A stretch of 64,000 nt of DNA from Bacteroidota bacterium (GTDB lineage: Bacteria; Bacteroidota; Bacteroidia; Cytophagales; Cyclobacteriaceae), in the NCBI GenBank assembly GCA_016178785.1, contig JACOSO010000068.1, positions 1 through 64,000 on the forward strand. The letters run 5' to 3'. The notes beneath the pieces were generated by a model. The model saw only the letters and a program-made list of their open reading frames with translations. It had not been told where the DNA came from and did no database searches. Numbering within the stretch: position 1 is the first letter of the stretch; the number at the start of each line of letters is the position of its first letter. Positions 1-9,759 of the stretch are shown in pieces. A program made the position numbers and the translations under genes.

Positions 1-141
1 TACGAACTCAGCTACGAACAATACTGCTAGCCCTTTCTCGACTTTGAGTACAGACAAGATCGGGCCATTAAGCCCTACGGTGGCAGGCCAGTACGACATA
101 CGCGTCACCAATTTCATCACGCAATGCTTTACGGATGCGAA
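1..141 (+). repeat. 141-bp perfect direct repeat, copy 1
   Basis: Bases 1-141 recur at 652-792, 651 bases (217 codons) further on, with no difference that I can see; identity ends one base into the sequence after the shared gatgcga. The copy may extend further left, outside the window. The codon phase is the same in both copies, as expected for an in-frame repeat unit of an adhesin. Confidence 0.95.
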
Positions 142-651
142 TGTGCAGGTGATTCAGAAGACCATTCCGATGAGCATCACCAGTGTGACGCCAACGCATA
201 GAGATTTATGTTCAGCACTGAATGGAGCAGGCCTTATAGCGGGCATCACCGAGACACCAGGTCCGGGCAATACAGCCAACTACACCTACACTTGGTCAAC
301 AAGCGCCACAATGGCACCGACTTTTGGGTTGGTCAATGATCCACTTACCAACCGTGGCGGACTAGACTTCGGCACTTACTTCGTGACCGCCAAACGCAAT
401 GCGGTGGTATCACCGGCCACACCCGGAGTGACGGGCTCAGGTTGCGTTACAGCCCCGGCCACATTCGAGGTACTAGACAAGCGAGTGAGTCCGACAGTGA
501 CTTTTGCTACTGTATCGAGCACCTCGTGCGATAGCAACTTTGACGGAAAGATTACGGTGACGGCCTCGACCGCATCAGGTCCTGGGGCAGGAGCGAACTA
601 CAACTTTGTATGGACCAACGACCCCGATGGAGCAGGAGCAGCGTACAGTGC

Positions 652-792
652 TACGAACTCAGCTACGAACAATACTGCTAGCCCTTTCTCGACTTTGAGT
701 ACAGACAAGATCGGGCCATTAAGCCCTACGGTGGCAGGCCAGTACGACATACGCGTCACCAATTTCATCACGCAATGCTTTACGGATGCGAA
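652..792 (+). repeat. 141-bp perfect direct repeat, copy 2, ending at the frame break
   Basis: This is the second copy of bases 1-141. It ends at 792, and the adhesin reading frame changes at this very point: the downstream frame starts with a diverged copy of the same RVTN..TQCFTDA segment. Copy end and frame break coincide, which points to recombination or assembly between repeats. Confidence 0.95.
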
Positions 793-3425
793 GAGTAACC
801 AACGTGACCACACAATGTTTTACAGATGCCACAGCAACCGTTATTTCTGATCCGGCACAATTGCAGGTTCTTACAGTTACCAAACTAGATCAGGCAATTT
901 GTAACCCTGATGGAAAGATCACAGTCACCACCATGAATTCCGGCACACCGGCCAACTATTCCTTTGCGTGGTTCCGCTCAGATCCAACAACTGCAGCTTT
1001 GGTTGATGGTTCGGCTGTGCAAATTGCGGGGAGTGTACTTCAACCAGGAGCTGCTGCAGGCCAATACCCAACTATGGGGGCAAGCACTTATTTTGTGGTT
1101 GCAACAAAGAATGCCGGACTAACTCCGGGATCAGGTTGCAGTACCGCTCCATTTGAAGTAGAAATAAAAGATATTCATGTTGATCCTATCGTAGCGGGTA
1201 CACCCAACTCAGACGTAAACTGTGCCGGTGGTCTTGGTGCAGGATCTATCATCCTCTCGCAACCAGCAAACCCAATAAATTTCACCTACTCATGGGTTAG
1301 CGGAGATGATATAAATACAGGCGCTGCAGTTTTGACTAGTGGTGTTAATGGCAAAGATGCAGTTAGCTTACAGGAAGGTGACTACACAGTGCGAGTAAAG
1401 GATAATTCAACGGGGTGTTCAACCGTAGAAAGTTTTACAGTAGCCAATAGCCCGACCATTGTTGCATTTGACTTTGCAGGTTTTTCTGCCCCCGCAGTTA
1501 CAACCTGTACATTGGCAACAGGTACGCCATCCAATGGATCAGCTACAGTCACAGATATTCTTGAAAATGGAGCAGCTCAGCCCTTGGTCAACTACGCCTT
1601 CACCTGGACTGACGCTACCAATACGGTTTTACCCAATAGCCCGGCACCTACTCTTGTTGGAGTATCTCCTGGGACTTACTTCGTAAAAGCTACTAACACT
1701 GTTTCTAATTGCATTGCTAACCTGAGCTTCAATATAGATGACATGACCAAAGGCACTACCACAGTAACACTTACCAGCTTTGGACAGCCAGAGCAGTGTA
1801 TAAACGCAGTGACTGGATTTTTAACTGTGCAGGGTGGCGGTACAGTGGCAGGGCCCTATTCTTACGAATGGTTTACTGGCGATCAGAGGCCAACACCAGT
1901 GGGTGCACCTTTGGCAGCACCAGGCCCACCGTTACCAGCCGGCAGCACATTGAGTAACATACCTATTGCCTCTGGACAAACTTTTACTGTGAAAGTGATT
2001 AACTCAAATAATTGCTGGGCGGTTGATGCTTACTCAGTGCCATTGATTGTTAATCCAATAGTACTTACTGCTTCTGCTACACCACTTACATTCTGTTCAT
2101 CCGACAATGGAGAGGTGTATGCCACTATAGTCAATGACAGCAAGTTTGATTATAACTACTTCTGGGCAAAAGGGGCATCGGTGAATCCGCCTGTTGATTA
2201 CACCACTAATAATGTTTCGAACCTTCCGGCCGGTACATACACAGTTGTAGCAGTTGACATTTTAGATGCCGGATGTGTTAGCCCAACGGTTACAGTTACT
2301 GTCAACAACGAGCAAGTAATACCGGTAGTCTCAGCCAGAGTATTGAAAAACCTTACTGTGTGCGATCCTACAAAACCCGATGGCGAGGCATCTGCAGATG
2401 TTGGTGGAGACGTTGCACATTACACATTTGATTGGTATACAGGAAGTGCTGCCAATGGAGTTTCGTTCTATCGTGGAGCTGAAGTGGGCAATCTCACTTC
2501 TATTACTTATACCGTGTTGGGAACTGAGACGAGCACCGGTTGCTCGGCAACGGCATCTGTAAATGTACCTTTTACACCTGTGATTATTCCGGCACCAACT
2601 GTTACAGTCATTTCAAACGTGACCAGTTGCATTGCTGATAATGGCCAGCTTTCGGCTACTGTAGACGGGGTGACCAAGGATTATATTTTTGATTGGGCGA
2701 ACGGGGCCAATCCTCCGCCACCAATTGACTTTACCGGTGAGATATATAAAAATCTGAGTGTTGGTCAATACACGGTAATTGCTACAAGCAAGATTACAGG
2801 TTGCGTATCTGGCCCTGCGAAAGCTCCAATTAGCAACGAGCAGAAATTCCCTGAATTCAGGTTTCTTATTCAGAGTGCAACGTGCTCAATACAGGTCGGC
2901 AATAATCCCCCGCCAACCAAGGGTGATGGATTCATCACTCTATTGGTCTCCAACGACTTGTCAGTTGAGCAAGTGCTCTGGTATCAAGGTGGATCAGTGT
3001 CGAATGGAAAAGTAGTGGGTGGAACATTGGTGGAAGACGGGCCAAACCTGCAAGATGCTTTTGCGGGAGTGTATCAGGTAAATGTGCGCACCACCTTGGG
3101 GTGTGAGAATGCCAAGGAGGTAAAATTGCCGGTAGAGATATTGCCTTACAATGGTATCTCCAGAAGAGACGGCTCAGATAACTCTTACTTCCTGATCAAT
3201 TGTATTGATAATTTCGAAAACAATCATGTTGAGATTTTCAATAGGGCAGGGACCAAAGTGTACGAAGCCGATGGGTATAACAATTCGGACATCGTTTTTG
3301 ATGGAAAATCGAATAGAGGAATTAGCCTATTAGGTACTAATTTGCCTGCAGGTACTTATTTTTACGTGATTGACAAACGTGATGGTTCTAAAAAAATGGT
3401 AGGATACCTGGAGTTAGTAGATTAA
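786..3425 (+). CDS. SprB-like gliding/adhesion protein, downstream part with T9SS type B sorting domain
   Basis: This frame carries the rest of the adhesin. Its first ATG at 786 is probably not a true start: it lies inside the repeat junction, there is no signal peptide, and the reading begins in the middle of an Ig-like module with a VTN..TQCFTDA motif. It holds about eight diverged SprB-type beta modules of 80-110 residues, most with a pair of Cys and a GTY.V signature. The last 75 residues (VEIFNRAGTKVYEADGY, then LPAGTYFYVID and KMVGYLELVD) match the gliding-associated C-terminal domain that serves as a type B signal for T9SS export and surface anchoring. PorP/SprF follows after 3 bases, the usual partner arrangement. 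Without the frame break the full gene would run from before the window to 3425. Confidence 0.85.
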   Translation: MRRVTNVTTQCFTDATATVISDPAQLQVLTVTKLDQAICNPDGKITVTTMNSGTPANYSFAWFRSDPTTAALVDGSAVQIAGSVLQPGAAAGQYPTMGASTYFVVATKNAGLTPGSGCSTAPFEVEIKDIHVDPIVAGTPNSDVNCAGGLGAGSIILSQPANPINFTYSWVSGDDINTGAAVLTSGVNGKDAVSLQEGDYTVRVKDNSTGCSTVESFTVANSPTIVAFDFAGFSAPAVTTCTLATGTPSNGSATVTDILENGAAQPLVNYAFTWTDATNTVLPNSPAPTLVGVSPGTYFVKATNTVSNCIANLSFNIDDMTKGTTTVTLTSFGQPEQCINAVTGFLTVQGGGTVAGPYSYEWFTGDQRPTPVGAPLAAPGPPLPAGSTLSNIPIASGQTFTVKVINSNNCWAVDAYSVPLIVNPIVLTASATPLTFCSSDNGEVYATIVNDSKFDYNYFWAKGASVNPPVDYTTNNVSNLPAGTYTVVAVDILDAGCVSPTVTVTVNNEQVIPVVSARVLKNLTVCDPTKPDGEASADVGGDVAHYTFDWYTGSAANGVSFYRGAEVGNLTSITYTVLGTETSTGCSATASVNVPFTPVIIPAPTVTVISNVTSCIADNGQLSATVDGVTKDYIFDWANGANPPPPIDFTGEIYKNLSVGQYTVIATSKITGCVSGPAKAPISNEQKFPEFRFLIQSATCSIQVGNNPPPTKGDGFITLLVSNDLSVEQVLWYQGGSVSNGKVVGGTLVEDGPNLQDAFAGVYQVNVRTTLGCENAKEVKLPVEILPYNGISRRDGSDNSYFLINCIDNFENNHVEIFNRAGTKVYEADGYNNSDIVFDGKSNRGISLLGTNLPAGTYFYVIDKRDGSKKMVGYLELVD

Positions 3426-3428
3426 CCT

Positions 3429-4355
3429 ATGCAGAAACGTTTATTTTTTTTCCTGGCTTTTGCATTGGTTTCTTTTGGTGTCCAAGCCCAGTTGTACCCC
3501 GTTTTTACCCAATATTATTTCAACGAATTGGTGATCAACCCTGCGTATGCGGGAGCGCACGTACAAACAAGCACTACGGCCACCTATCGCAATCAATGGA
3601 TTAATTTTCCTGGAGCACCGAAAACATTTTCCCTTACTTCCCATAGTTCATTTATAAAGGGTAAGGTAGGATTGGGGCTCATGATTAATGTGGATCAGAT
3701 TGGAAGTTATGCCAACAAAGATGTTACGCTGTGTTACTCTTACAAAATAAAATTTCCACATGCTACCCTGTCTTTAGGGCTACAGGCCGTTTTATATTTT
3801 CTCAATGCAGACTATAGCGCCCTAAACCTGATTAGCGGGCAGGGAGTCGATCCAAGTTTTGCACCTTTTAACAGATTTAAGCCCAACATAGGGGCGGGGA
3901 TCTATTATCACAAGAAGAATTTCTTTGTGGGCTTCTCTGCCCCGTTCCTAATCAACAGCAAGTTTTCGGCTGATACTTCTTTACTGAAACAACTTCGTAA
4001 TTATTTTCTACGCACAGGATTTATCTATGACTTAAGCACCAACGTGAAAATCAATCCATCTATTTTACTTCGAGCACAAGAAGGCCAGCCGCTATCTGCG
4101 GATTTTAATAATGCTTTTATTTTTTATGATGTGTTCAGTGCCGGAGTATCGTATCGCACAGGGGACGCTTTCATCACTTTCGTAGGACTGAAGTTGATGG
4201 AGAATCTGTATTTCAACTATTCATTCGATATGACCGGCTCTCGTCTTTCTCCCTATTCGAGTGGCACACATGAAATGATGCTCAACTACAGAGCGAAGAT
4301 TAATTCTGTACACAAAAACCTGAACTGCCCAACGTATCACACCTACCGAGAGTAG
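3429..4355 (+). CDS. PorP/SprF family type IX secretion membrane protein
   Basis: This is a 308-residue outer-membrane beta-barrel protein. Residues 1-20 form a signal peptide ending in VQAQ. It is followed by the family hallmark QLYPVFTQYYFNELVINPAY, by the YRNQW segment, and by alternating beta strands to the end. Family members (SprF in Flavobacterium, PorP in Porphyromonas) assist export or attachment of a SprB-like partner that carries a type B sorting domain, and the two genes are usually adjacent. Here the start lies 3 bases after the stop of the adhesin, so the two are surely co-transcribed. Length is normal for the family and nothing looks broken. Pairing with the adhesin upstream is an inference from order. 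Confidence 0.92.
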   Translation: MQKRLFFFLAFALVSFGVQAQLYPVFTQYYFNELVINPAYAGAHVQTSTTATYRNQWINFPGAPKTFSLTSHSSFIKGKVGLGLMINVDQIGSYANKDVTLCYSYKIKFPHATLSLGLQAVLYFLNADYSALNLISGQGVDPSFAPFNRFKPNIGAGIYYHKKNFFVGFSAPFLINSKFSADTSLLKQLRNYFLRTGFIYDLSTNVKINPSILLRAQEGQPLSADFNNAFIFYDVFSAGVSYRTGDAFITFVGLKLMENLYFNYSFDMTGSRLSPYSSGTHEMMLNYRAKINSVHKNLNCPTYHTYRE

Positions 4356-4592
4356 GGCTAAATCAACTTAACAAGTGTCCAATGTTGAGTGTTCATAATT
4401 AAAGTAAATTATAGATAATCAATTACTTAGGTAGCATTTGAAAATAATTTGTTCATATCTGAATGTTCATTTTCATTTTGACGACCAAAAAATAGCTTTA
4501 GGGGAAAAAAAGTTAAGCCGTTATTTCTGTTGTTACAAGGTTTGAAAACTAGGCTTTTCAAATTACTATTGCTCCCTTATTGACGCACAGAG

Positions 4593-6119
4593 TTGAAATA
4601 CGTTTGCCTCGTTTGCTGCTTGCTTTTTTACTCATGTGAAAAATCTGATAGACACATCACTGTTTGTTTCACTGGCGATGTCTTGCTCGATCGAGGAATA
4701 AATAGAATTGCAGGAGAAAAGGGATCCGAATACTTTAGTCAACCTATCTCTCAGCTCCTTTTTCCCTACAAATATCGCTTCGTAAATCTTGAGTGCCCAA
4801 TCACGTTACAAAATAATCCACTTCCTAAGCAGATTGTTTTTAGAGGAAGACCTGAGCTGATAAGTATTCTTCAAAAAAGTAAGATCACACACGCGTCACT
4901 CGCAAACAATCATGCGAACGATCAGCATGCTCAAGGATTGCGTGATACATATCGAGTACTTGATTCAATCGGAATTTATACAGTAGGGGCAGGCTCCCAA
5001 ACAAATTCATCGTGCAAGCCGATTGAACTCACCGATCAAGGAAGCACTATTGCAGTCTTCTCATATCTTGATTTGCGAATAAGCCGAGACGAAACAGAAA
5101 ATCTGTGCGCATGTGAAGCCGAGAATCTTGCAACTAAAATCTGGGAGTACAAAAACAATCATCCTCGCGCTCTTGTCGTGTGCTATATCCATTGGGGAAT
5201 TGAATACAATCCTTCTCCTTCTGTCGGCCAGCGTGAAACAGCTAAAATGCTGATCGATGCTGGTGCTGATGCAATAGTCGGCCATCATCCTCACGTAATT
5301 CAGAAAATTGAATACTATAAACACAAGCCAATCTTCTACAGCCTCGGAAATTTTGTCTTCGATCAGATGTCGCCAGAGACACGATCGGGAATTGTTGTTG
5401 GGTTCGATAATAAAGATAACTCGCTGCAGGCGCAGGTGATACCTTACGCTATTGACAATGGAAGACCAGTTCAAGTCTCTAGTGAAGAGAATAACAACGT
5501 GATGAAGAAGTTAATTGCTGTATCTAAGAATGTTGAATTCAAAAAAGATAAAAATAGTTGGGCAATTGCTGAAACGAAAAGTAGTGATAGGAGTGATGCA
5601 GCAATTGAAACAAAAGGACACTTCGATCCAAAACTTATAAATGATAGGTATTTTAAAGGGGTTGTTTCCCTGGAGGGGCTCAGTCAGTTAAGCGGCTATC
5701 GACTTTCAGTTGTGCCTAATAGCAAAAGCTCAACAGATGAACTACACGTTCCATACCCAGTATATAGATTCGAGATTGGAGATTTAAATCGCGATGGCAA
5801 AACGGATATTTTGCTCGGAGTAATTAAGTCAACTCATTTTGACCAAAGAGTAATAAAACGTCTCTTCGCATTAAGAATTGACTCTGGGCAAATAAGACCA
5901 CTGTGGCTTGGTTCTAAGGTCTGTCAAAATTTGGTAGATTTCAAGGCGATTGACGCTAAGGGGAGAACATCAATTCTGACAATAGAGCAATCCAATGACG
6001 GAACCTTTTCAAACGGAATTTACGAATGGGAAGATTTTGGTCTTCGCCTGGTTCGATATGCAAATGAAAACTTAAATTATGCACAAGCACTCAATAACCT
6101 GGAAGATGAAAAACCTTGA
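4593..6119 (+). CDS. CapA family (PGA_cap) metallophosphatase-fold lipoprotein
   Basis: This is a 508-residue protein with a lipoprotein signal: a short hydrophobic stretch ends in FYSC, giving Cys15 as lipidation site. The start is TTG at 4593, because an in-frame stop lies at 4581 and no ATG gives a signal peptide. Residues about 23-270 form the CapA/PgsA domain of calcineurin-like fold, with the motifs FTGDVLLDRG, NLECP, LANNHANDQ, IHWGIEY and VGHHPHV. CapA proteins take part in making or exporting poly-gamma-glutamate capsules, but most Bacteroidota members have no tested function. The C-terminal part has an FG-GAP-like calcium-loop motif (GDLNRDGKTDILLG, about residue 400). No capBC genes are nearby, so a capsule role is open. 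The stop overlaps the next gene's start by 14 bases. Confidence 0.82.
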   Translation: MKYVCLVCCLLFYSCEKSDRHITVCFTGDVLLDRGINRIAGEKGSEYFSQPISQLLFPYKYRFVNLECPITLQNNPLPKQIVFRGRPELISILQKSKITHASLANNHANDQHAQGLRDTYRVLDSIGIYTVGAGSQTNSSCKPIELTDQGSTIAVFSYLDLRISRDETENLCACEAENLATKIWEYKNNHPRALVVCYIHWGIEYNPSPSVGQRETAKMLIDAGADAIVGHHPHVIQKIEYYKHKPIFYSLGNFVFDQMSPETRSGIVVGFDNKDNSLQAQVIPYAIDNGRPVQVSSEENNNVMKKLIAVSKNVEFKKDKNSWAIAETKSSDRSDAAIETKGHFDPKLINDRYFKGVVSLEGLSQLSGYRLSVVPNSKSSTDELHVPYPVYRFEIGDLNRDGKTDILLGVIKSTHFDQRVIKRLFALRIDSGQIRPLWLGSKVCQNLVDFKAIDAKGRTSILTIEQSNDGTFSNGIYEWEDFGLRLVRYANENLNYAQALNNLEDEKP

Positions 6120-8502
6120 TATGAAATTTCTGCCCGTTGTAATCTTGACAATTTTATTGGTTTCATGCTCGTCCAATAAGAAAAGTGAGAACGAGCAGCA
6201 AGCACAGCCACTTACGCCAACAATCGAATACGAAGTTGTCAATGACAAGAAGCAATTGACCGATGTGTATGAGCTGCCTCACATGAAAGAGTGGTACAAG
6301 GAAAGAGTTCTTCCGCCAAAATTTGATTTTGATGTGGACCTTTCGTCTAAGACCTATATCGAATTGTTACTCTTGCAAAATGAAATGTACGCACGAAACG
6401 GTTACTTATTCATGGATGCAGCAATCCGGGGATATTTTAATCAGTTCAAATGGTATCAGCCAGTTTTCGATGTGAAGGATTTTAAGGTCCAACTGTCCAA
6501 AGAGGAGAGTAAGTTCATCGACAAGATCATGAAGATCAAGAAGGAAAAATTCGAAAGTCAGTATATAACGGAAGGCGGAAATAAATTATTTAATCCTGAC
6601 TTCGTGTTCAACAGAATTCAGTTTAAGGATATCAACCAAAACCTCCTTGATCATTTTAGAAAAATGAACTTCGCATTGGCACCGGCCAATCGCGAACAAT
6701 TGTTTTATATCTACGATGAAAATCAATACCAGTACATTCCCAATTTCTACACAACGGATTTATACTTTCAATTACTGCACAAATACATGGCCAGCTTGCT
6801 GCAAAGTGCGGAAGGGGGTAAGATGATCGATCTCATTACTTCAATCACGCAGCAAATTTATGAGGCATCAGCGGCCGAACTTAAAACTAATACTAGTCCG
6901 GAGTTGAAAGGAAGCATCGGCTGGGCAAACACGTACGCAGCTATAGCCTACTCAACCATCAGCGGTAAAAATTTGCAAGTTGATCCTTCATCGAAGCAGT
7001 TTTACCTAGATGAAGTGAATAAGATTAAGAAAGCTTCCGGCATCGGTTCCGCATTCTTAAATCATAAACTGCTTGAGTACGCGCAATATAAGCCTGTGGG
7101 CAACTACACTAAAGATGATACACTAAGACGTTATTTCAGGTGCGTGAAATGGCTTAACACTGCATCCATTTCTATGGAGGATGACACTCAATTTGTGGCC
7201 TCTGCATTAATGGCCCTCTGGATAAAGGCGGATCCTTCATTGCAGAAGAGCTTCCAGACTTTTAATTCTATCATTGGGTCATTTGCGGGTGATGAAGATG
7301 GGGCTTCACTCAGTTTATTGATGAACATCTTGAAGGAGACTAACATCACCAAGACAAGTGACCTGACAAAACAGAATCTCGAAAAGGTTAAGAGCAGGGT
7401 GAATGCCTTGAAAGTCGATCGTATCAAACCCAAAGCCGGTAATCAATTAGCAGCAGCCGAATTTAAAAAAGATCGAATTTTCTTTACAGCTGGACGATAC
7501 ACGTTTGATTCGGAAATATTAATCAGACTCGTTCACGTTCTTGAGCCTAAACCTAAACGGCCCTTCCCTAAAGGATTGGATGTCTTTGCTTCTCTTGGAA
7601 ACAATGAGGCTAAAAACATTTTATTAGAGACTTACAAGGAGAATGAAACCTGGAAAGAATTTGGAGACACTTTGAACTTACTCACTGATAAGTTCTCGGG
7701 TTTTAACGATTGGGACAAGAGCATTTATAACAAAACCTTTGAGTGCATTAACGCGCTCAATTTACCTGATGCCAATTATCCTCTCTTTATGCAAACCCCT
7801 TTCTGGGCAAGAAAGAATTTAAACACTTCATTAGCAGCTTGGACTGAACTCAAGCATGACTTGACATTATACACCGAACACCCATACGCAGCAGAAGCAG
7901 GAGAGGGTGGTGGACCGCCACCTCCAATTCATCTTAGTTATGTGGAACCAAACGTAAAATTCTGGAAGAAGGCTGTAGAGTTGCTTGACTATCAAATCAA
8001 AATCCTGGATGACGCTGACTTACTTGATGACGAGGATAAGAAACTAGGAGAGGATATTAAGGAAGAGGGGCAATTCTTCTTGACGATTGCTGAGAAAGAG
8101 TTGAGCAAAACTCCGCTAACGGAAGATGATTTTAGAAAACTTACTTGGGTTGGTGGAAGTATTGAGCACCTGACTTTTAGGACAATTCACACAGATCATT
8201 TGCCGGAAAGAGAAAAACAGATTGCCTTAGCAGCAGATGTTTACTCGTTCAACGGAAATATTCTTGAAGAAACTGTAGGGTTAGGAGATGAGATTTATGT
8301 GATCGCAGAAATTAATGGGTATCCCTACATTACTAAAGGAGCTTGTTTCAGTTATTATGAATTTACGAATGGAACACGCTTAACGGATCAGGAATGGCAG
8401 GATCAAATCGCTGCTGGTAAGACGCCAAACAAACCTGTTTGGCTTAAAGAGCTTTATTCAAATACCCCAAGCCTTGAATCAAAACCTGGATATAGTTTTT
8501 AA
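6106..8502 (+). CDS. DUF3160 domain lipoprotein with YARHD-type N-terminal segment
   Basis: The start is taken at ATG 6106, which gives MKNLDMKFLPVV and a lipobox ending SCSS with lipidated Cys21; ATG 6121 would also work. The mature protein has a YARNGYLFMDAAIRGYF segment (about residue 95), typical of the YARHD domain, followed by the long, mostly helical DUF3160 domain. A Gly/Pro run (EGGGPPPP) sits in the middle of the latter. Members are surface or periplasmic proteins of unknown function in Bacteroidota and other phyla. The gene overlaps the CapA-like gene by 14 bases, so the two form an operon. No catalytic residues can be named. Length (about 800 residues) is normal. Confidence 0.8.
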   Translation: MKNLDMKFLPVVILTILLVSCSSNKKSENEQQAQPLTPTIEYEVVNDKKQLTDVYELPHMKEWYKERVLPPKFDFDVDLSSKTYIELLLLQNEMYARNGYLFMDAAIRGYFNQFKWYQPVFDVKDFKVQLSKEESKFIDKIMKIKKEKFESQYITEGGNKLFNPDFVFNRIQFKDINQNLLDHFRKMNFALAPANREQLFYIYDENQYQYIPNFYTTDLYFQLLHKYMASLLQSAEGGKMIDLITSITQQIYEASAAELKTNTSPELKGSIGWANTYAAIAYSTISGKNLQVDPSSKQFYLDEVNKIKKASGIGSAFLNHKLLEYAQYKPVGNYTKDDTLRRYFRCVKWLNTASISMEDDTQFVASALMALWIKADPSLQKSFQTFNSIIGSFAGDEDGASLSLLMNILKETNITKTSDLTKQNLEKVKSRVNALKVDRIKPKAGNQLAAAEFKKDRIFFTAGRYTFDSEILIRLVHVLEPKPKRPFPKGLDVFASLGNNEAKNILLETYKENETWKEFGDTLNLLTDKFSGFNDWDKSIYNKTFECINALNLPDANYPLFMQTPFWARKNLNTSLAAWTELKHDLTLYTEHPYAAEAGEGGGPPPPIHLSYVEPNVKFWKKAVELLDYQIKILDDADLLDDEDKKLGEDIKEEGQFFLTIAEKELSKTPLTEDDFRKLTWVGGSIEHLTFRTIHTDHLPEREKQIALAADVYSFNGNILEETVGLGDEIYVIAEINGYPYITKGACFSYYEFTNGTRLTDQEWQDQIAAGKTPNKPVWLKELYSNTPSLESKPGYSF

Positions 8503-9084
8503 AGTCATTTACTTAAAATTCATTGATAGCGTATCTGTATGATGTAAGATTAAAGCCCAAATCTGCGGCTTGAGTGCATGGTTTTGCACAAGAACATGAC
8601 AGGATTGTGGACAAAATAACACTGACCAGAACGGGTTAAATAGTAAAGCCTGCCAACTAAAGACAAGTTGACATGAAAATAGTAATTGGCCCCAAGATTG
8701 CTGGGAGATGTACTCAAGTAATATTTTTTTGACTTTTTGATTTTTCAACCACTGTAGAACGAGAGGTTTTCGCTTATACGTCTTTACCTCTTTCTGGCGG
8801 CTAGTCAACCGTCCTGTCTACTTTTAGCCTTGTGCGGCCCCAATTGGTTAGGTACCCAATTAACGGGTGCAAAGGTGATAAAGTTTTGCTAATATCAAAA
8901 TGTATGAAGTATAAAGTTTATAAATAAGCATGGTATTTATCCATAATTCATTATAAATCAATGCTTTAAAAGTGCTGGTAACTCAGTAAAATAATTGCGT
9001 ATACGGGCTTTAATCTTCTCATCCCGCAAAGGGGAGGACGCAATTGCTCTGCGAAAGAGCGCCAAATTATTTACCAGTAAATCT
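8503..9084. other. Intergenic region at the left edge of the accessory island
   Basis: About 580 bases lie between the DUF3160 gene and the metallo-beta-lactamase gene. The first 300 bases have moderate base composition and the last 200 are AT-rich, as in a promoter region. A 99-codon open frame on the minus strand here has no recognisable domain and was not accepted. I see no tRNA, clear repeat or transposon end. Confidence 0.5.
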
Positions 9085-9759
9085 ATGTCTATGTATGTAA
9101 CAAAATTCCGAGGCTTTCAGCTCGACTCTGAAGGTTCACTTTTCTCATTTTTTAAGCAAAATCAGTACACCCTTATTGAAGCACGTATCCCAAAAGGTGG
9201 GATAAAAGTTCTAATTGAGGATTTAGCTCTGCACCAAAAATCGACAATTGACATTCTTCATATTACCAGCTGGGATGTCGACCACTGCAGCTACAATGAA
9301 TTAGTTCAAATTTTGAACAAATTTCGACCTAGCTTAATTCAAGTGCCCCATTACCAGCCTGAAACTGAGGAAGGCAAGTTGTGTAGCGGCATTATTTTTA
9401 AATACGATGCGATTCACCAGAGGTACGTTCATAACGTTCAAGTTGTCTCAAGAGATTTTATTAATTCTTTGCCTTCGGCTCAGTCAATGAGTATTGCTGA
9501 CGTTTTATACCATTCTGCGTATGATGAACCGGTCAAGAACGATATGTCCCTTATTCGACTTTTCAGGTCCGAAGGCTTTAATGTTTTTAGCCTTGGAGAT
9601 TGCGAGTCGGAAGAATTATCTAAGATTCTGCAGCGAGACACAATTCTAAGGGCTGAGGTTGACGTCCTGATACTGCCTCATCACGGTGCAGACAATGGTT
9701 TTACTTCTGGTGAATTTCTGGACGCAATTAATCCCAAGATTGCGATATGCTCACGATAA
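9085..9759 (+). CDS. Metallo-beta-lactamase-fold hydrolase, ComEC-like, 3'-truncated
   Basis: The frame is open from TTG 8995, but ATG 9085 (MSMYVTKFRGF) gives the usual family start. The motif HITSWDVDHCSYNEL (family HxSHxDxDH) supplies metal ligands, GDCE and PHHGADNGF follow, as in the hydrolase domain of ComEC/Rec2-like proteins. Stand-alone relatives are common in defence and mobile gene sets. The family normally goes on after the VKIAI..S strand with a further His-containing segment; here the protein stops at INPKIAICSR, only a few residues into that strand. The last 32 bases overlap the convergent recombinase-operon gene. Both facts suggest that the 3' end was removed or replaced at the edge of the recombinase element. 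Residual activity cannot be judged. Confidence 0.68.
   Translation: MSMYVTKFRGFQLDSEGSLFSFFKQNQYTLIEARIPKGGIKVLIEDLALHQKSTIDILHITSWDVDHCSYNELVQILNKFRPSLIQVPHYQPETEEGKLCSGIIFKYDAIHQRYVHNVQVVSRDFINSLPSAQSMSIADVLYHSAYDEPVKNDMSLIRLFRSEGFNVFSLGDCESEELSKILQRDTILRAEVDVLILPHHGADNGFTSGEFLDAINPKIAICSR

Larger units (their letters stand above)
1..850 (+). pseudogene. SprB-like adhesin, upstream segment (5' partial, frame-broken at about 790)
   Basis: The frame is open from the first bases of the window, so the gene starts outside it. The protein is rich in Thr, Ser, Asn and Gly and is built of Ig-like beta modules of SprB-repeat type, with recurring GQYDIRVTN and CFTDA motifs, each module carrying a few Cys. 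Such proteins are large surface adhesins moved by the T9SS/gliding machinery. The last 47 codons of a 217-residue unit occur twice (1-141 and 652-792) with no visible difference. Just after the second copy this frame goes on for about 20 unrelated residues and stops at 850, while the adhesin continues in another frame (786-3425). The CFTDA motif is then repeated at once out of frame, which looks like a bad join between repeats rather than a natural gene end. Family call good; exact product name uncertain. Confidence 0.75.

Noticed and set aside
8509-8808. Minus-strand open frame of 99 codons
   Set aside because: No domain, odd composition (Trp- and Gln-rich), no fitting neighbours; most likely chance in a non-coding stretch.
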